This document shows, piece by piece, positions 44,557-54,066 of a stretch of DNA of 64,000 nucleotides (position 1 is its first letter; every line of letters starts with the position of its first letter). Position numbers and translations under genes: made by a program. The notes under the pieces were generated by a model. The model did no database searches. It saw only the letters and a program-made list of their open reading frames with translations, and had not been told where the DNA came from. The DNA comes from Maridesulfovibrio sp. (GTDB lineage Bacteria > Desulfobacterota > Desulfovibrionia > Desulfovibrionales > Desulfovibrionaceae): the NCBI RefSeq assembly GCF_963676065.1, contig NZ_OY780933.1:3676501-3740500 (forward strand), written 5' to 3'.

Positions 44557-44865
44557 TCCGCCGGAACCTTTCGATTTAGAACCGAACAATTCATCTTCCC
44601 CTTTACCGGGAATAAAATCAGGACGCGGAGACATGGCCTCCGGACCGGCTGTCTGAGCCCAATGATAATTAAAAAGCTGGTTTTTAAGCCGCACTGCCTG
44701 TATCATTCCGAACACGACTGCGGCTTCCTCCCACTTGCGGGTGGGCTCGAAAGCGGCCACTTCAGCTTCATACTTGTTCCATAATTCAGTAAGTGAAGCC
44801 TCGTCATAGGCGTTAAGCTGTTTCGCCAATTTCAACAGGGCCTTTTCCATATAACCTTCTGACAT
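44497..44865 (-). CDS. Conserved hypothetical protein
   Basis: A 122-residue hydrophilic protein (AFEPTRKWEEAAVVFGMIQA, LFNYHWAQTAGPEAMSPRPD) with a Gly/Ser/Lys-rich tail. I recognise no family. Its 3' end overlaps mltF's 3' end by 60 bp in a convergent arrangement, unusual for a compact genome and a possible source of antisense RNA pairing. The start has no strong Shine-Dalgarno. Confidence 0.65.
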   Translation of the reverse strand: MSEGYMEKALLKLAKQLNAYDEASLTELWNKYEAEVAAFEPTRKWEEAAVVFGMIQAVRLKNQLFNYHWAQTAGPEAMSPRPDFIPGKGEDELFGSKSKGSGGSAGGSKGSKVIRLKPRKDS

Positions 44866-45041
44866 AAATTCTCCCCATAAGGTGATGGCTGCGGACTCAA
44901 TTAAAAAATTGAACTTTTTCCGCGCATTTGATCGGATTCAACCTACAAAAAGATTGCTGGTACCGCAATTCAAAATTGCCCGCCGGAAAAGGGTGTGCTA
45001 TGAGCGGCTTACCACAAGGCAACAACTCACGGAGAACAACT

Positions 45042-46316
45042 ATGAGCGATCTTAAAAAAATGTACAAAACCCTGCAGCAGGACCCCTTTCCTGCTGATAT
45101 GACAGTTACACTGGGCGAGCAGAAACTTACCTTCAAAAAAAGAACCTGGGAAATCGACGGCGAGACCAAAGGTCTCCGGTACGGAGAAAATCCCGATCAG
45201 CCCGCCGCTCTCTACGAACTCGTTTCAGGGGGACTGGAATACGACGGAATCAAATTTCGCAGTGAAGGACAGGGACTTGTTTCCGCACTTACTGAAGAGC
45301 ACATGATCCAGGCAGGAAAACATCCCGGAAAAACTAACCTTACCGATGTTGATAACGCCCTGAACATACTGCAATATCTCACCGCTAAACCAGCAGCGGT
45401 TATCCTCAAACACAACAATCCCTGCGGAGCTTCATGGTCCGAAGAAGGTGTGGGAACCGCACTGCGTAATGCTTTTCAGGCTGACCGCATCGCAGCTTTC
45501 GGTGGAGCTATTGTAGTCAACCGCCCGTTCACCATGGAAGCAGCAGAAGTCGTCGACAGTGCATACTTTGAAGTTGTTGCTGCTCCTTCTTTTGAAGAAG
45601 GAACCCTTGAAGTTCTCAAAAAACGCAAGAACCTGCGTATTCTCCAGATTCCCGGCATTGCCAATCTGGAAAAAATGCTCGGCCAGCCTTTCCTTGATGT
45701 GAAATCCCTCATGGATGGCGGCATGGTTGTACAGTTCTCTTTCCGCAACCGCATCCTTGATGCAGAAGATTTCATCCCCGCAACAGCAGAGAAAGACGGT
45801 TCCACCTTCTCTTCCCGCGCTCCTTCCAAACAAGAAATGGACGACATGCTTTTCGCGTGGGCAGTTGAAGCAGGCGTAACCTCCAACTCTGTAATTTTTG
45901 CCAAAGACGGCGTGACAACTGCCATCGGTACAGGTGAGCAGGACCGCGTAGGTTGTGTAGAACTGGCCGTTACCAAAGCCCGTATCAAATACGCTGACGG
46001 ACTCTGCTTTGAAAAATTCAAGATGTCTCTTTTCGAACTGAAGCTTAAGGCTCTCAAAGATGAACAGGCTGCCAAAGACCTTGCCGAAATCGAACAGGCT
46101 GCTGTCGAAGCTAAAGGCGGACTCAAAGGCTCCGTACTGGTTTCAGACGGATTCTTCCCGTTCCGCGACGGTGTGGACCTGTGCATGGCTCAGGGAATCA
46201 CCGCCATCGCCCAGCCCGGCGGCTCCATCCGTGACCACGAAGTAATTCAGGCTACCAATGAAGCCTCACCGCAGGTCGCCATGGTTTTCACCGGACAGCG
46301 TTCTTTTAAGCATTAA
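45042..46316 (+). CDS. purH: AICAR transformylase (PurH transformylase domain alone)
   Basis: A 424-residue protein that corresponds to the AICARFT domain of PurH and lacks the N-terminal IMP cyclohydrolase domain. Recognisable stretches are GLRYGENPDQPAALYEL, AVILKHNNPCGAS, and AITAIAQPGGSIRDHEV. It formylates AICAR to FAICAR in purine synthesis; the cyclohydrolase must be a separate gene. CGGAG precedes the ATG at 45042; the longer frame from 44928 is rejected. It ends in a repeat-containing hairpin region. Confidence 0.9.
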   Translation: MSDLKKMYKTLQQDPFPADMTVTLGEQKLTFKKRTWEIDGETKGLRYGENPDQPAALYELVSGGLEYDGIKFRSEGQGLVSALTEEHMIQAGKHPGKTNLTDVDNALNILQYLTAKPAAVILKHNNPCGASWSEEGVGTALRNAFQADRIAAFGGAIVVNRPFTMEAAEVVDSAYFEVVAAPSFEEGTLEVLKKRKNLRILQIPGIANLEKMLGQPFLDVKSLMDGGMVVQFSFRNRILDAEDFIPATAEKDGSTFSSRAPSKQEMDDMLFAWAVEAGVTSNSVIFAKDGVTTAIGTGEQDRVGCVELAVTKARIKYADGLCFEKFKMSLFELKLKALKDEQAAKDLAEIEQAAVEAKGGLKGSVLVSDGFFPFRDGVDLCMAQGITAIAQPGGSIRDHEVIQATNEASPQVAMVFTGQRSFKH

Positions 46317-46333
46317 GATGCTTCCGGCGTCTG

Positions 46334-46369
46334 GGGAAAGGGGAACTCTCGCAAGAGATCCCCTTTCCT
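46334..46369. repeat. REP-like hairpin after purH, copy of the one near 41510
   Basis: GGAAAGGGGAACTCTCGCAA followed by an arm reading AGAGATCCCCTTTCC. It shares its core with the element at 41510-41543 (GGGGAAACTCTTGCAAGAG). It may act as a terminator or mRNA-stabilising hairpin. 46370-46649 otherwise holds only a hairpin (CGGGAA / TTCCCG) ending near the RNase gene Shine-Dalgarno. Confidence 0.65.
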
Positions 46370-46649
46370 CAGACTCGATTACTTTCAGAAACTTATAGTT
46401 GACTTCGCCTGAAAGAATTCCCCCATCCCGCCGATTTTTCCAGTCAAAAACAGATTTTTTTGGCAAAGCATGCCATTTCAATAATTAACCATTTATGTTA
46501 AGTATGCCCGGATATCTTTTCAAGACGTACGGGGTTTATTTTTTTACGACTAAGCAAGTTTGAACATTTCTTCCGCCTGATTGCGAACAGACGGAGTACG
46601 GGAAACGTTTACTGTACCGGCAAACACAGCAGTTCCCGAAAGGATTTAC

Positions 46650-48713
46650 ATGTCCCTATTCAAAGAAGGACGTTACGTAGCGCCCGGAAATATTGTAGAA
46701 TTTATGCACGGCAACCAGCCTCAGCTGGCATTTGTTATGGAAGAGCAGGCTGGCAAGCTCAAGCTTTACACCATCACAAAACGTGAAGCCAAAATGCCCG
46801 CGGCGCGGGTTCTTCCATGGGTCGGGCCGCAGTATTCCGCCTCCGCCTCCCGGCAGGAAATGCTTGATTACATGCTTGCCCATCAGGAAAAAAGGGGCGA
46901 ACTTCAAGCCGGGCTGGACACCATGGAAATATGGGAACTGGCACAGGGTGAACTGGAAAAAGCACCACTCAAATGGTTTGCCGGACTGCTCTGGGAAGAA
47001 CCGGATGCCGATCAGATTTCCGCCCTCGGACGGGCTATGATCGCGGCCAAAACCCACTTCAAATTTCAACCGCCAGAGTTTACCATCTACACCAAAGAAA
47101 AGGTGGAGCTCCGTCTTCAGCAACAGGCCGAAGAAAAAGCCCATGAAGAAATCATGAGCGTCGGGCAGGAATTATTCAAGAAAATCTGGAACGCCCGTGA
47201 GTCTGGAAGCAGAATCAGACCGGATCAGATTCCCGATATGTCTGATGAAATCAAAGAAGGATTAAAATCTTTCCTCATGGATAGAATCTCCGGCTTGAAC
47301 GAAGAAAAATCCAACAAAATGTGGTCCGCTCTGCGTAAAGGTCTGCCGGACCATCCCCACCTGCCTCTACTGCTGGCACAGGGCTGGGGAATAGTGCCTC
47401 CGCACCACAACTACCTGCTGAATGAAGCGGAATACGTCCCTGACGACAGCTGGGCCGAAGAACACAGCGCTGAAATTGAAAGACTGGTTAAGGCGGTGGA
47501 AACAAACGCTGGAGATCCCTGCCCGCTGCCTATGCGAAGCATAGATTCCGCCACCACCAAAGACATTGATGACGCTTTCAATCTCCGCAAAAGAGATGAC
47601 GGTGGTTACACCTTGACCATAGCTCTTGCCCGGCCCTGTATGGACTGGAAATTCGAGTCCGGCCTGGATCAGGCAGTGATGAACCGCGGAACCAGCATCT
47701 ACCTGCCTGAAGGCACTAGCCACATGCTTCCCGAAGCACTCGGCATCGGAGCACTCAGCCTTTTCTCCGGAAAAAACAGACCGGCACTGATTACAACTTT
47801 CGAGATTGATGCCCACGGGATTCTGCAATCAGTTGATCCGCATACCGGATGGGTAAAAATCACCGACAATTCAACATACCTTGCGGTGGAGCAGATGCTT
47901 GAGGAGGGCAGTGACGATGAGATGGCCCTTGCCCACGAGCTATCTGAAAAGCTGCTGCAGGAACGTATAAAACACGGTGCCATAGTTATCCGCAGACCGG
48001 AACCGGAACTTGCTCTTGAAGGATGGCCGCAGCAGACCAAAGTAATCATGTCCGCCAAGGAGTCTACTCCCCGTGCGGATCAGATTATCAGTGAATTCAT
48101 GATCCTTGCGAATTCCGGGCTGGGGAAATATGCTGAAGAGAACAATTTCCCCCTGCTGTACCGCACTCAGGATATCGCCTTGCCCTCTGATTTAAGCGGA
48201 ATCATCACCGAACCGCACGAGATATTCCTTAGGGTGCGCCAGATGATTCCTCCACAGATGGAGACTACACCTAAAAAGCACGCTACACTGGCTGTTAACG
48301 GTTACAGCCCTATCACATCGCCGTTGCGCCGTTACGCTGATTTTATAAACATGGCGCAGCTTTGCCATTATCTGATTGAAGGAGAGGCCAAGTGGGACGC
48401 CGATGAGCTGAAAGATCTTGCTGACAATCTACAGTTACGTTTGCAGTCGGTTATCAAAGTCCAGCGTTTCAGGCCGCGATATTGGAAACTGCTCTATCTG
48501 GCCCAGCACAAAAAAAGCTGGCACCATGCAGTTGTAGTGGATGACAGCGGCCCCTTGACAACTTTGGCCATGCCGGAAATACAAATTAATGTACGGGTTC
48601 CAAGGCCCATGCTTGGTGATAAGCTATATCCCGGACAGGGATTTCAGATCAGATTCAATAAGATTGATCCGCTTACCAATGAACTGCGGGTAATGGAAGC
48701 AATGGAAGAATAA
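46650..48713 (+). CDS. RNase II/RNB-family exoribonuclease
   Basis: A 687-residue protein. The RNB catalytic motif DSATTKDIDDAFNLRKRD (with essential Asps) is followed by other RNB stretches near PLRRYADFINMAQLCHYL. The N-terminal 60 residues form a small OB-like domain. A clear C-terminal S1 domain is not seen, so it is a divergent member of the RNase II/R family that degrades RNA 3' to 5'. AAAGGA lies before the ATG at 46650; a longer frame from 46581 is less likely. Confidence 0.85.
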   Translation: MSLFKEGRYVAPGNIVEFMHGNQPQLAFVMEEQAGKLKLYTITKREAKMPAARVLPWVGPQYSASASRQEMLDYMLAHQEKRGELQAGLDTMEIWELAQGELEKAPLKWFAGLLWEEPDADQISALGRAMIAAKTHFKFQPPEFTIYTKEKVELRLQQQAEEKAHEEIMSVGQELFKKIWNARESGSRIRPDQIPDMSDEIKEGLKSFLMDRISGLNEEKSNKMWSALRKGLPDHPHLPLLLAQGWGIVPPHHNYLLNEAEYVPDDSWAEEHSAEIERLVKAVETNAGDPCPLPMRSIDSATTKDIDDAFNLRKRDDGGYTLTIALARPCMDWKFESGLDQAVMNRGTSIYLPEGTSHMLPEALGIGALSLFSGKNRPALITTFEIDAHGILQSVDPHTGWVKITDNSTYLAVEQMLEEGSDDEMALAHELSEKLLQERIKHGAIVIRRPEPELALEGWPQQTKVIMSAKESTPRADQIISEFMILANSGLGKYAEENNFPLLYRTQDIALPSDLSGIITEPHEIFLRVRQMIPPQMETTPKKHATLAVNGYSPITSPLRRYADFINMAQLCHYLIEGEAKWDADELKDLADNLQLRLQSVIKVQRFRPRYWKLLYLAQHKKSWHHAVVVDDSGPLTTLAMPEIQINVRVPRPMLGDKLYPGQGFQIRFNKIDPLTNELRVMEAMEE

Positions 48714-48916
48714 TTTTCAGGAAGAAAGGACGCATATTTCCGGCTGTTATTTTAACGGAAATTAGCATATATGTAATTTCGGTTTTTAAAATATACTAAA
48801 AAATAAAAACCGATTTCTAATGGAAAATCACAGGTTATAAAGGCCCTCCTGCCAAGGGGAAATCTCTGGACGGACCGAGAGACCTGAAACGGTAAAAGAC
48901 TTAGAGGAGTTAGCTC

Positions 48917-49504
48917 ATGCTCTGGATATTCTGGCTGGTTTTCGCCTATTTTCTGGGATCTATTCCCTTCGGACTTTTCATCGGCAAGATATGCTGTAAT
49001 CTCGACATCCGTACAGAAGGCAGCAAAAGCACCGGCGCCACCAATGTGGCCCGTCTCTGTGGATTCAAGTACGGCGTAGCCGCCTTGGCCCTGGATCTTG
49101 GTAAAGGATTCATCCCCGTACTTATGGCCTACCAGTACAGTCACAACTGGATTTTTATCTCCCTCGTTGCTGCGGCAGCAGTACTCGGTCATGTATTTTC
49201 CATCTTTCTTGACATGAAAGGCGGCAAGGCTGTAGCGACGACTATAGGCGTTTTTCTGGCGCTTGCCCCGGTGGCAACGATCTACTCCGTAATCTTCCTG
49301 CTGGCAGTAATCGCCCTTTCTGGATTTGTTTCCATGGGTTCACTCACTTTTGCGATATCGCTGCCTTTCTTTACGCTGATAACCGGCTGTGTAGGCATGG
49401 TTCCGCTGGCATGCGGAATGACGGTACTCCTGTTCTGGACTCACCGAGACAACATTAAACGTCTGGCTACAGGCGAAGAACATTCCTGGAAGAAGAAAAA
49501 ATAG
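48917..49504 (+). CDS. plsY: Glycerol-3-phosphate acyltransferase PlsY
   Basis: A 195-residue integral membrane enzyme with the motifs GSIPFGLFIGKICCNLDIR and GSKSTGATNVARLCG, and a later GKAVATTIGVF stretch. It makes 1-acylglycerol-3-phosphate from acyl phosphate, the first step in phospholipid synthesis. GAGGAG lies 8 nt before the ATG. It is followed by a strong bidirectional terminator. Confidence 0.93.
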   Translation: MLWIFWLVFAYFLGSIPFGLFIGKICCNLDIRTEGSKSTGATNVARLCGFKYGVAALALDLGKGFIPVLMAYQYSHNWIFISLVAAAAVLGHVFSIFLDMKGGKAVATTIGVFLALAPVATIYSVIFLLAVIALSGFVSMGSLTFAISLPFFTLITGCVGMVPLACGMTVLLFWTHRDNIKRLATGEEHSWKKKK

Positions 49505-49540
49505 CATTAAGATCAGAAATAAAATTTAAGCTATACATAG

Positions 49541-49578
49541 CAATAAAAAAGGGAGTCCTATGACTCCCTTTTTTATTG
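49541..49578. terminator. Strong bidirectional terminator
   Basis: A 17-bp near-perfect stem (AATAAAAAAGGGAGTC / GACTCCCTTTTTTATT) with a 4-nt loop and flanking A/T tracts between plsY and the HD-GYP gene. Confidence 0.9.
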
Positions 49579-49580
49579 CT

Positions 49581-51152
49581 TTATGGTTCGTCCTTATATT
49601 TTTTTCTGACATCCATAATCTTATCCAGATTATCAAAGAAAATATCTACCAGTCCGGGATCAAACATGGTTTCCCTCTTGGACTTAAGGAATTCCAACAC
49701 GCGATCAACTTCCCAAGACTCTTTATATACTCGGTCGCTGCACAAAGCATCAAACACATCGGTAAGACATATTATGCGCCCGGCAATACTTATCTCCTCA
49801 CCCTTCAACCCCTGTGGATAACCTGAACCATCCCAGTATTCATGATGCTCGTGGGCGATTGTTGCCGCGGTTTTAAGCAGCTTACGGTTGCTGGCCCGCA
49901 AAATATTGTACCCAATTTCTGTATGAGTACGCATTATCTCCATTTCCTCGGCAGTCAGTTTTCCCGGCTTAAGGAGAATGGAATCAGGTATGCCGATCTT
50001 GCCGACATCGTGCATAGGTGATGCATAATACAGTTCATCAACTTTGACCGGATCAAGACCAACCGCCATGCCCAGCAACCGGGCAATCTCAGAAACCCTG
50101 ATTACGTGAAAAGCCGTTTCCTTAGACCGAAACTCCACAACCTCGCCCAGCATTCGCACAATCTCTTTCTGAGTATCCAGAATTTCCTGATTGAGATAAA
50201 TATTGTCGAAAGCAACTCCGACATTATCGGAAAAAATCCGCAACAGATCTTCATCCTGCTCACAGAATTCCGTGCCGCAATTTTCCACATAAAGCAGATG
50301 GGCTCCATGTTGATGAGTAGGCAGATAGCCGATATAGTCGGAACCGACAAAACAGCCAATCCCTTTATTGCGGACTTCCTGCAATTGCTCTTTTGTTGTT
50401 TCGGAGATAACCGGACAATCGTCAACCAAAGCATCACAAACGGAATATTTTCCAGTAGATGCAATAATTTTCATCTTATCCTGCTCAGGACTGGTCAAGG
50501 CGACGCCATCACCATCAATATAAACAGAATCCCGCAGTCCCATCAGTGAAATAACCTGAGTAAGGACCCCCTGCGCAAGGCGGCTTACAGACTGCTGCTT
50601 GAAAAGACTGCCTGAGGCTTCAATAATATGCTTTAGTCCCTTCCGATTCTGCTCGATAACCTGCAAGTCCCTATAGGACCGCAAAGCAGAAAGTACTGAG
50701 GTAAAAAGTCGCTGGGCGGTAAGCTCGGCCTTATGCTTATAGTCATTAATATCGTATTCAATGATGACCTGCCGTTCAGGAGCCTGTCCCGGCTGCCCTG
50801 TTCGCAGGATTATACGCACCAACCTGTTCTGCATTTCCTGACGTATGGTTCGGACCAGATCCAGCCCGGCATGATTGGTTTCCATAACAACATCAAGCAG
50901 AATAACAGCTACATCAGGATGATCGTTCAATATTGAGACTGCCTCTTCAGCAGAATACGCACTCAGAAAATCAAGCCCAGACCCCTCGAACATAAAATCG
51001 CCCAGCACAAGACGGGTGGTGCTGTGAACATCTTCTTCATCATCCACAATGAGTATTTTCCAATTTTTGCTTTTCCTGACATGTCTCTCTTCAGGAGCTT
51101 CATCCGCAAAAAGGAGCTCATCATTATCATCTGGATTCCAACTCGCAACCAT
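49581..51152 (-). CDS. Response regulator with REC, DUF3369 and HD-GYP domains
   Basis: A 523-residue protein with REC at about residues 30-155 (phosphoacceptor in ILLDVVMETNHAG), a DUF3369/GAF-like region at about 175-315, and an HD-GYP domain at about 330-505. HDVGKIGIPDSILL and HEHHEYWDGSGYP are intact, so it should hydrolyse cyclic di-GMP. The partner is the neighbouring histidine kinase gene, 19 bp upstream. The ATG at 51152 follows GAGGTCAGAT; the GTG at 51164 carries that Shine-Dalgarno and is rejected. Confidence 0.9.
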   Translation of the reverse strand: MVASWNPDDNDELLFADEAPEERHVRKSKNWKILIVDDEEDVHSTTRLVLGDFMFEGSGLDFLSAYSAEEAVSILNDHPDVAVILLDVVMETNHAGLDLVRTIRQEMQNRLVRIILRTGQPGQAPERQVIIEYDINDYKHKAELTAQRLFTSVLSALRSYRDLQVIEQNRKGLKHIIEASGSLFKQQSVSRLAQGVLTQVISLMGLRDSVYIDGDGVALTSPEQDKMKIIASTGKYSVCDALVDDCPVISETTKEQLQEVRNKGIGCFVGSDYIGYLPTHQHGAHLLYVENCGTEFCEQDEDLLRIFSDNVGVAFDNIYLNQEILDTQKEIVRMLGEVVEFRSKETAFHVIRVSEIARLLGMAVGLDPVKVDELYYASPMHDVGKIGIPDSILLKPGKLTAEEMEIMRTHTEIGYNILRASNRKLLKTAATIAHEHHEYWDGSGYPQGLKGEEISIAGRIICLTDVFDALCSDRVYKESWEVDRVLEFLKSKRETMFDPGLVDIFFDNLDKIMDVRKKYKDEP

Positions 51153-51171
51153 ATCTGACCTCACTTAAATA

Positions 51172-52326
51172 TCACAAAGGAATTGCCACGGAAAAAACGG
51201 CTCCGCCTTCATCAGAACAGGAAACATCCACAGTCCAGTTATACCCACTGCTAATTCTGTTTACAATACTTAATCCCATCCCGACCGCTTCCGGTCTGGT
51301 GGTAAAGAACGGATCAAAAATATAAGGCAGATCGTTACCCGCAATGCAGGCACCGTTATCCTCCACCACCAACATGCAATAATCCCCCACAACCTTGAGA
51401 CTAACGCTTACACGGGGCTGCTGTTCATCGGCAAAGAAAATCGCATTTGAGACAAGCTCGATTATAACTTTTGTCAACAAATCCGGACGGGCATCAACAT
51501 TAAGCTCTGTAAAATCTATATCAAACTGTACGTCCCTGCTAAGGGTCTTCGCATATTCCCGACAAACCTTCAGGGCTTCTTCCGCCACTTCTGATATCTC
51601 GGTTCTGCAATGATCACAGTTATCTATTGCCGCAAAGAAAGAAACACTTTTCACTATTTCTTCAAGACGGGCTGTTTCGTGAGATATAGTTTCAAGATAT
51701 TCCAAAACATCTGAGTCCGGTCCTAGTTTACGTGATGCAAGATTAGCGAAACCGTTGATAGTCATTGTGCGATTGCGAATCTGATGTGCTACTGACGTTG
51801 CCATATTCGCCAGACTTTCACGGTTCAACTCAATTTTGTGCATATCGCGATAAGAACGCAGAGCTGTTGTCATTGAGGTGGTCAGCCTCCGGGAAGTAAG
51901 CTCGGCCTTCTGCCAGTAGTCATTAATATCCAGTTCGGTAATTACCTTACTTTCCGGGGCGAAACCGGGCTGCCCGGTCCTTAAGATAATACGTATAAAC
52001 TGATTGTTGAGCTCTGTCCTAATACGCCGGGCAACATCCAGCCCAGCAACATTGGTCTCCATAACAACATCGAGCAGAATTACCGCAAAATCAGACCGTT
52101 CCCTCAATATTTCGAGAGAGTCCTCGCCAGAATAAGCACTGACAAACTCAAGGGGGCGATCCTCGAATTCAAAATCACCGAGAACCATTCTGGTCATGGA
52201 ATGTATATCCGGCTCATCGTCAACGATCAGCACATGCCACGGATCAACATTCCGTACCAAAGGCTCTTCGTTTTCCTCCCCGGAAAAGAGCAATTCATCA
52301 TTTGCAGACATTTTTTCCGAATGCAT
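51172..52326 (-). CDS. REC-histidine kinase with atypical H-box
   Basis: A 384-residue cytoplasmic protein with REC at about 25-150 (ILLDVVMETNVAG, LRTGQPGF), then a HisKA region with H in SVAHQIRNRTMTINGFANL and a HATPase domain (ELVSNAIFFADEQ, FDPFFTTRPEAVGMGLSIV). The H-box reads HQIRNR where HEIRNP is usual. The REC and the DELLF-type N-terminus resemble the next gene, so they are a related pair. A phosphorelay to the HD-GYP regulator is inferred. ATG at 52326 with GGGGAT upstream. Confidence 0.85.
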   Translation of the reverse strand: MHSEKMSANDELLFSGEENEEPLVRNVDPWHVLIVDDEPDIHSMTRMVLGDFEFEDRPLEFVSAYSGEDSLEILRERSDFAVILLDVVMETNVAGLDVARRIRTELNNQFIRIILRTGQPGFAPESKVITELDINDYWQKAELTSRRLTTSMTTALRSYRDMHKIELNRESLANMATSVAHQIRNRTMTINGFANLASRKLGPDSDVLEYLETISHETARLEEIVKSVSFFAAIDNCDHCRTEISEVAEEALKVCREYAKTLSRDVQFDIDFTELNVDARPDLLTKVIIELVSNAIFFADEQQPRVSVSLKVVGDYCMLVVEDNGACIAGNDLPYIFDPFFTTRPEAVGMGLSIVNRISSGYNWTVDVSCSDEGGAVFSVAIPL

Positions 52327-52542
52327 TAATATCCCCAACAAAAATCAAAATTATTGATAGCCGTAACATTTTAAATGTTAACCCACTTGGCTAAAAATTC
52401 AACAGTATTTTCCCCTAACTAATTATTCTTTAATTTATTATACATATTACATATTATTTTAAGCGGATAGCTATTTTTACTTGAATATACAGGCTATATA
52501 ACCTAAGGTCCAATCATTAAATCCATACAAGGATAAAATCAT

Positions 52543-52779
52543 ATGACGGAAATGCTTATAGCATCGATTGCACTTATAATTTTTGCCTTTATTATTTACT
52601 CAACCTACGCTGCCCAAAGCTCTAAATATGCCCAAAAAGAGAAGGCCTATGAGCTAAAACAGGGACACATGGAAAAATCCATGGATAAAATACGTTCCGA
52701 AATCAGTTTAATTGAACAAGAAGTGGCCGAAACCGAGAAAAAGCTTAACGATTTGAACAACACTACTGATGAGCCCTAG
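52543..52779 (+). CDS. Small membrane coiled-coil protein
   Basis: A 78-residue protein with an N-terminal membrane helix (residues 3-20) and a coiled coil (about 28-74, MEKSMDKIRSEISLIEQEVA). AAGGAT lies before the ATG. It is followed by a second small membrane/coiled-coil gene 32 bp on. Function unknown; the arrangement suggests two subunits of one complex. Confidence 0.65.
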   Translation: MTEMLIASIALIIFAFIIYSTYAAQSSKYAQKEKAYELKQGHMEKSMDKIRSEISLIEQEVAETEKKLNDLNNTTDEP

Positions 52780-52811
52780 GCTTCTGAACGATTTTACCAA
52801 AAGACAAGCAA

Positions 52812-53225
52812 ATGATTTTTTCTATTACATTTACCGTTGTAGGTTTTTTTGCCACAATTTTTATATGCAAAACTATTAACGGCAACTTTGAACTCAAATC
52901 AACAAGGTTAGCCGGCAAAGAAAAAAAACTGACCGAAGAACTGCAGAGTCTCCGCAACAGGCGAAAAGATCTTTCGCGAAAGCTGGAGAACCTGAAGACG
53001 CTTCTAAAAGCGGGCATTAAGTCCGAGTCTACAGTCAAACCGGAAGCGGTTGCTACAGATCTCAAGGGCTGGCTGCTGCAAAAAAAGATATTGACTGAAG
53101 CCCAGTTTCTCTCTGCTGAAATTTACGCTGTAGAAAAAAACATCGATGTTATCGGAGCGCTGCTGACTTTAAATATGGTTTCAATAGATATATACGAAGA
53201 AGTAAAAAAGAAAAAACTGATCTAG
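52812..53225 (+). CDS. Membrane coiled-coil protein with a MshE-N-like end
   Basis: A 137-residue protein with an N-terminal membrane segment (residues 1-20), a coiled coil (about 28-70) and a C-terminal helical module (about 80-137: GWLLQKKILTEAQFLSAEIYA). The end resembles the N-terminal domains of type II secretion or MshE ATPases, which bind cyclic di-GMP in some cases, but it is too short to be sure. It ends at a strong terminator. Confidence 0.6.
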   Translation: MIFSITFTVVGFFATIFICKTINGNFELKSTRLAGKEKKLTEELQSLRNRRKDLSRKLENLKTLLKAGIKSESTVKPEAVATDLKGWLLQKKILTEAQFLSAEIYAVEKNIDVIGALLTLNMVSIDIYEEVKKKKLI

Positions 53226-53235
53226 AACAGAACAA

Positions 53236-53268
53236 AAAAAACCGCACTGGAATCCCAGTGCGGTTTTT
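53236..53268 (+). terminator. Rho-independent terminator
   Basis: A 14-bp stem (AAAAACCGCACTGG / CCAGTGCGGTTTTT), 4-nt loop, then CTTTTTT. It separates the small gene pair from the convergent CBS gene. Confidence 0.92.
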
Positions 53269-53286
53269 CTTTTTTAAGTACCGAGA

Positions 53287-53967
53287 CTAAAATTCATTCT
53301 CGTGAGTCTCTCCCCGATGAACATGGTAACTTAGATCATAAGTCTTTTTCAAATGCATCACCAATGATTGCACAACGTCATCATCAAGCTTCTGCACCCA
53401 GATGAATACACGGCGTTTCCCTTGCTCCACTCCTTCATAAGAAGTAAAAACGGTGGAAAGCCTTACCCCTCTGGCCCAGAGGTCATTAAGCAACTCCTCA
53501 AGAGCCGTTGCGGTGTCTTCCAGAACAAAAGCGAACTGGGAACTTCCTTTACTGACTCCGGTAACGGTAGTCAGAAAACGGTAGACATCAACTTCCGTAA
53601 TAATACCGACAAGACCGAACTCATCGACAACGGGCAGACCGCCGATCTTATTTTCCAGCAGTATTTCCGCGGCAACTTCCATGCATGTATCCGGAGAAAC
53701 TATGTAAGGATCATGGGTCATAATATCTTTGACCTTAAGTCCTTTTAATCCCTCACCTGCACCGTGAGTGTTATCACCGGGCAAGAATTTGGAGGGCATG
53801 GCATCGCGTATATCCCTGTCGGAAACAATACCAGCTACCAAACCGGAAGCCTCAGTCACCGGAATCTGTCGGATACCGGCATCGCGCATCATTTCCATGG
53901 CCTGAAGTATATGTGCTTCCGGTTGAATAGTCAGCACCTCTTCTGTCATCCAATCCCCTACTAACAT
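53287..53967 (-). CDS. CBS-pair domain protein with C-terminal ACT-like region
   Basis: A 226-residue protein with two CBS domains in tandem: VGDWMTEEVLTIQPEA, SGLVAGIVSDRDIRDAM, and VKDIMTHDPYIVSPDT, GLVGIITEVDVYRFL. The C-terminal 75 residues look ACT-like. CBS pairs sense adenosine nucleotides. AGGAG lies 6 nt before the ATG. It is followed by no obvious partner and is separate from the bio genes upstream. Confidence 0.88.
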   Translation of the reverse strand: MLVGDWMTEEVLTIQPEAHILQAMEMMRDAGIRQIPVTEASGLVAGIVSDRDIRDAMPSKFLPGDNTHGAGEGLKGLKVKDIMTHDPYIVSPDTCMEVAAEILLENKIGGLPVVDEFGLVGIITEVDVYRFLTTVTGVSKGSSQFAFVLEDTATALEELLNDLWARGVRLSTVFTSYEGVEQGKRRVFIWVQKLDDDVVQSLVMHLKKTYDLSYHVHRGETHENEF

Positions 53968-54066
53968 TTCTTAACTCCTGACTCTCATCATTAATCTTTC
54001 AAGGAGGTTCATACCGATCAGCAAAAAAGTCAAAAAGAAACTTCCTCATCTAACCGGCAGCTACTA

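Noticed and set aside
44880-45041. A ZTP (pfl) riboswitch upstream of the AICAR transformylase gene
   Set aside because: ZTP riboswitches often control purH and the bases CCGCCGG are present, but I cannot fit the two conserved stems and pseudoknot.
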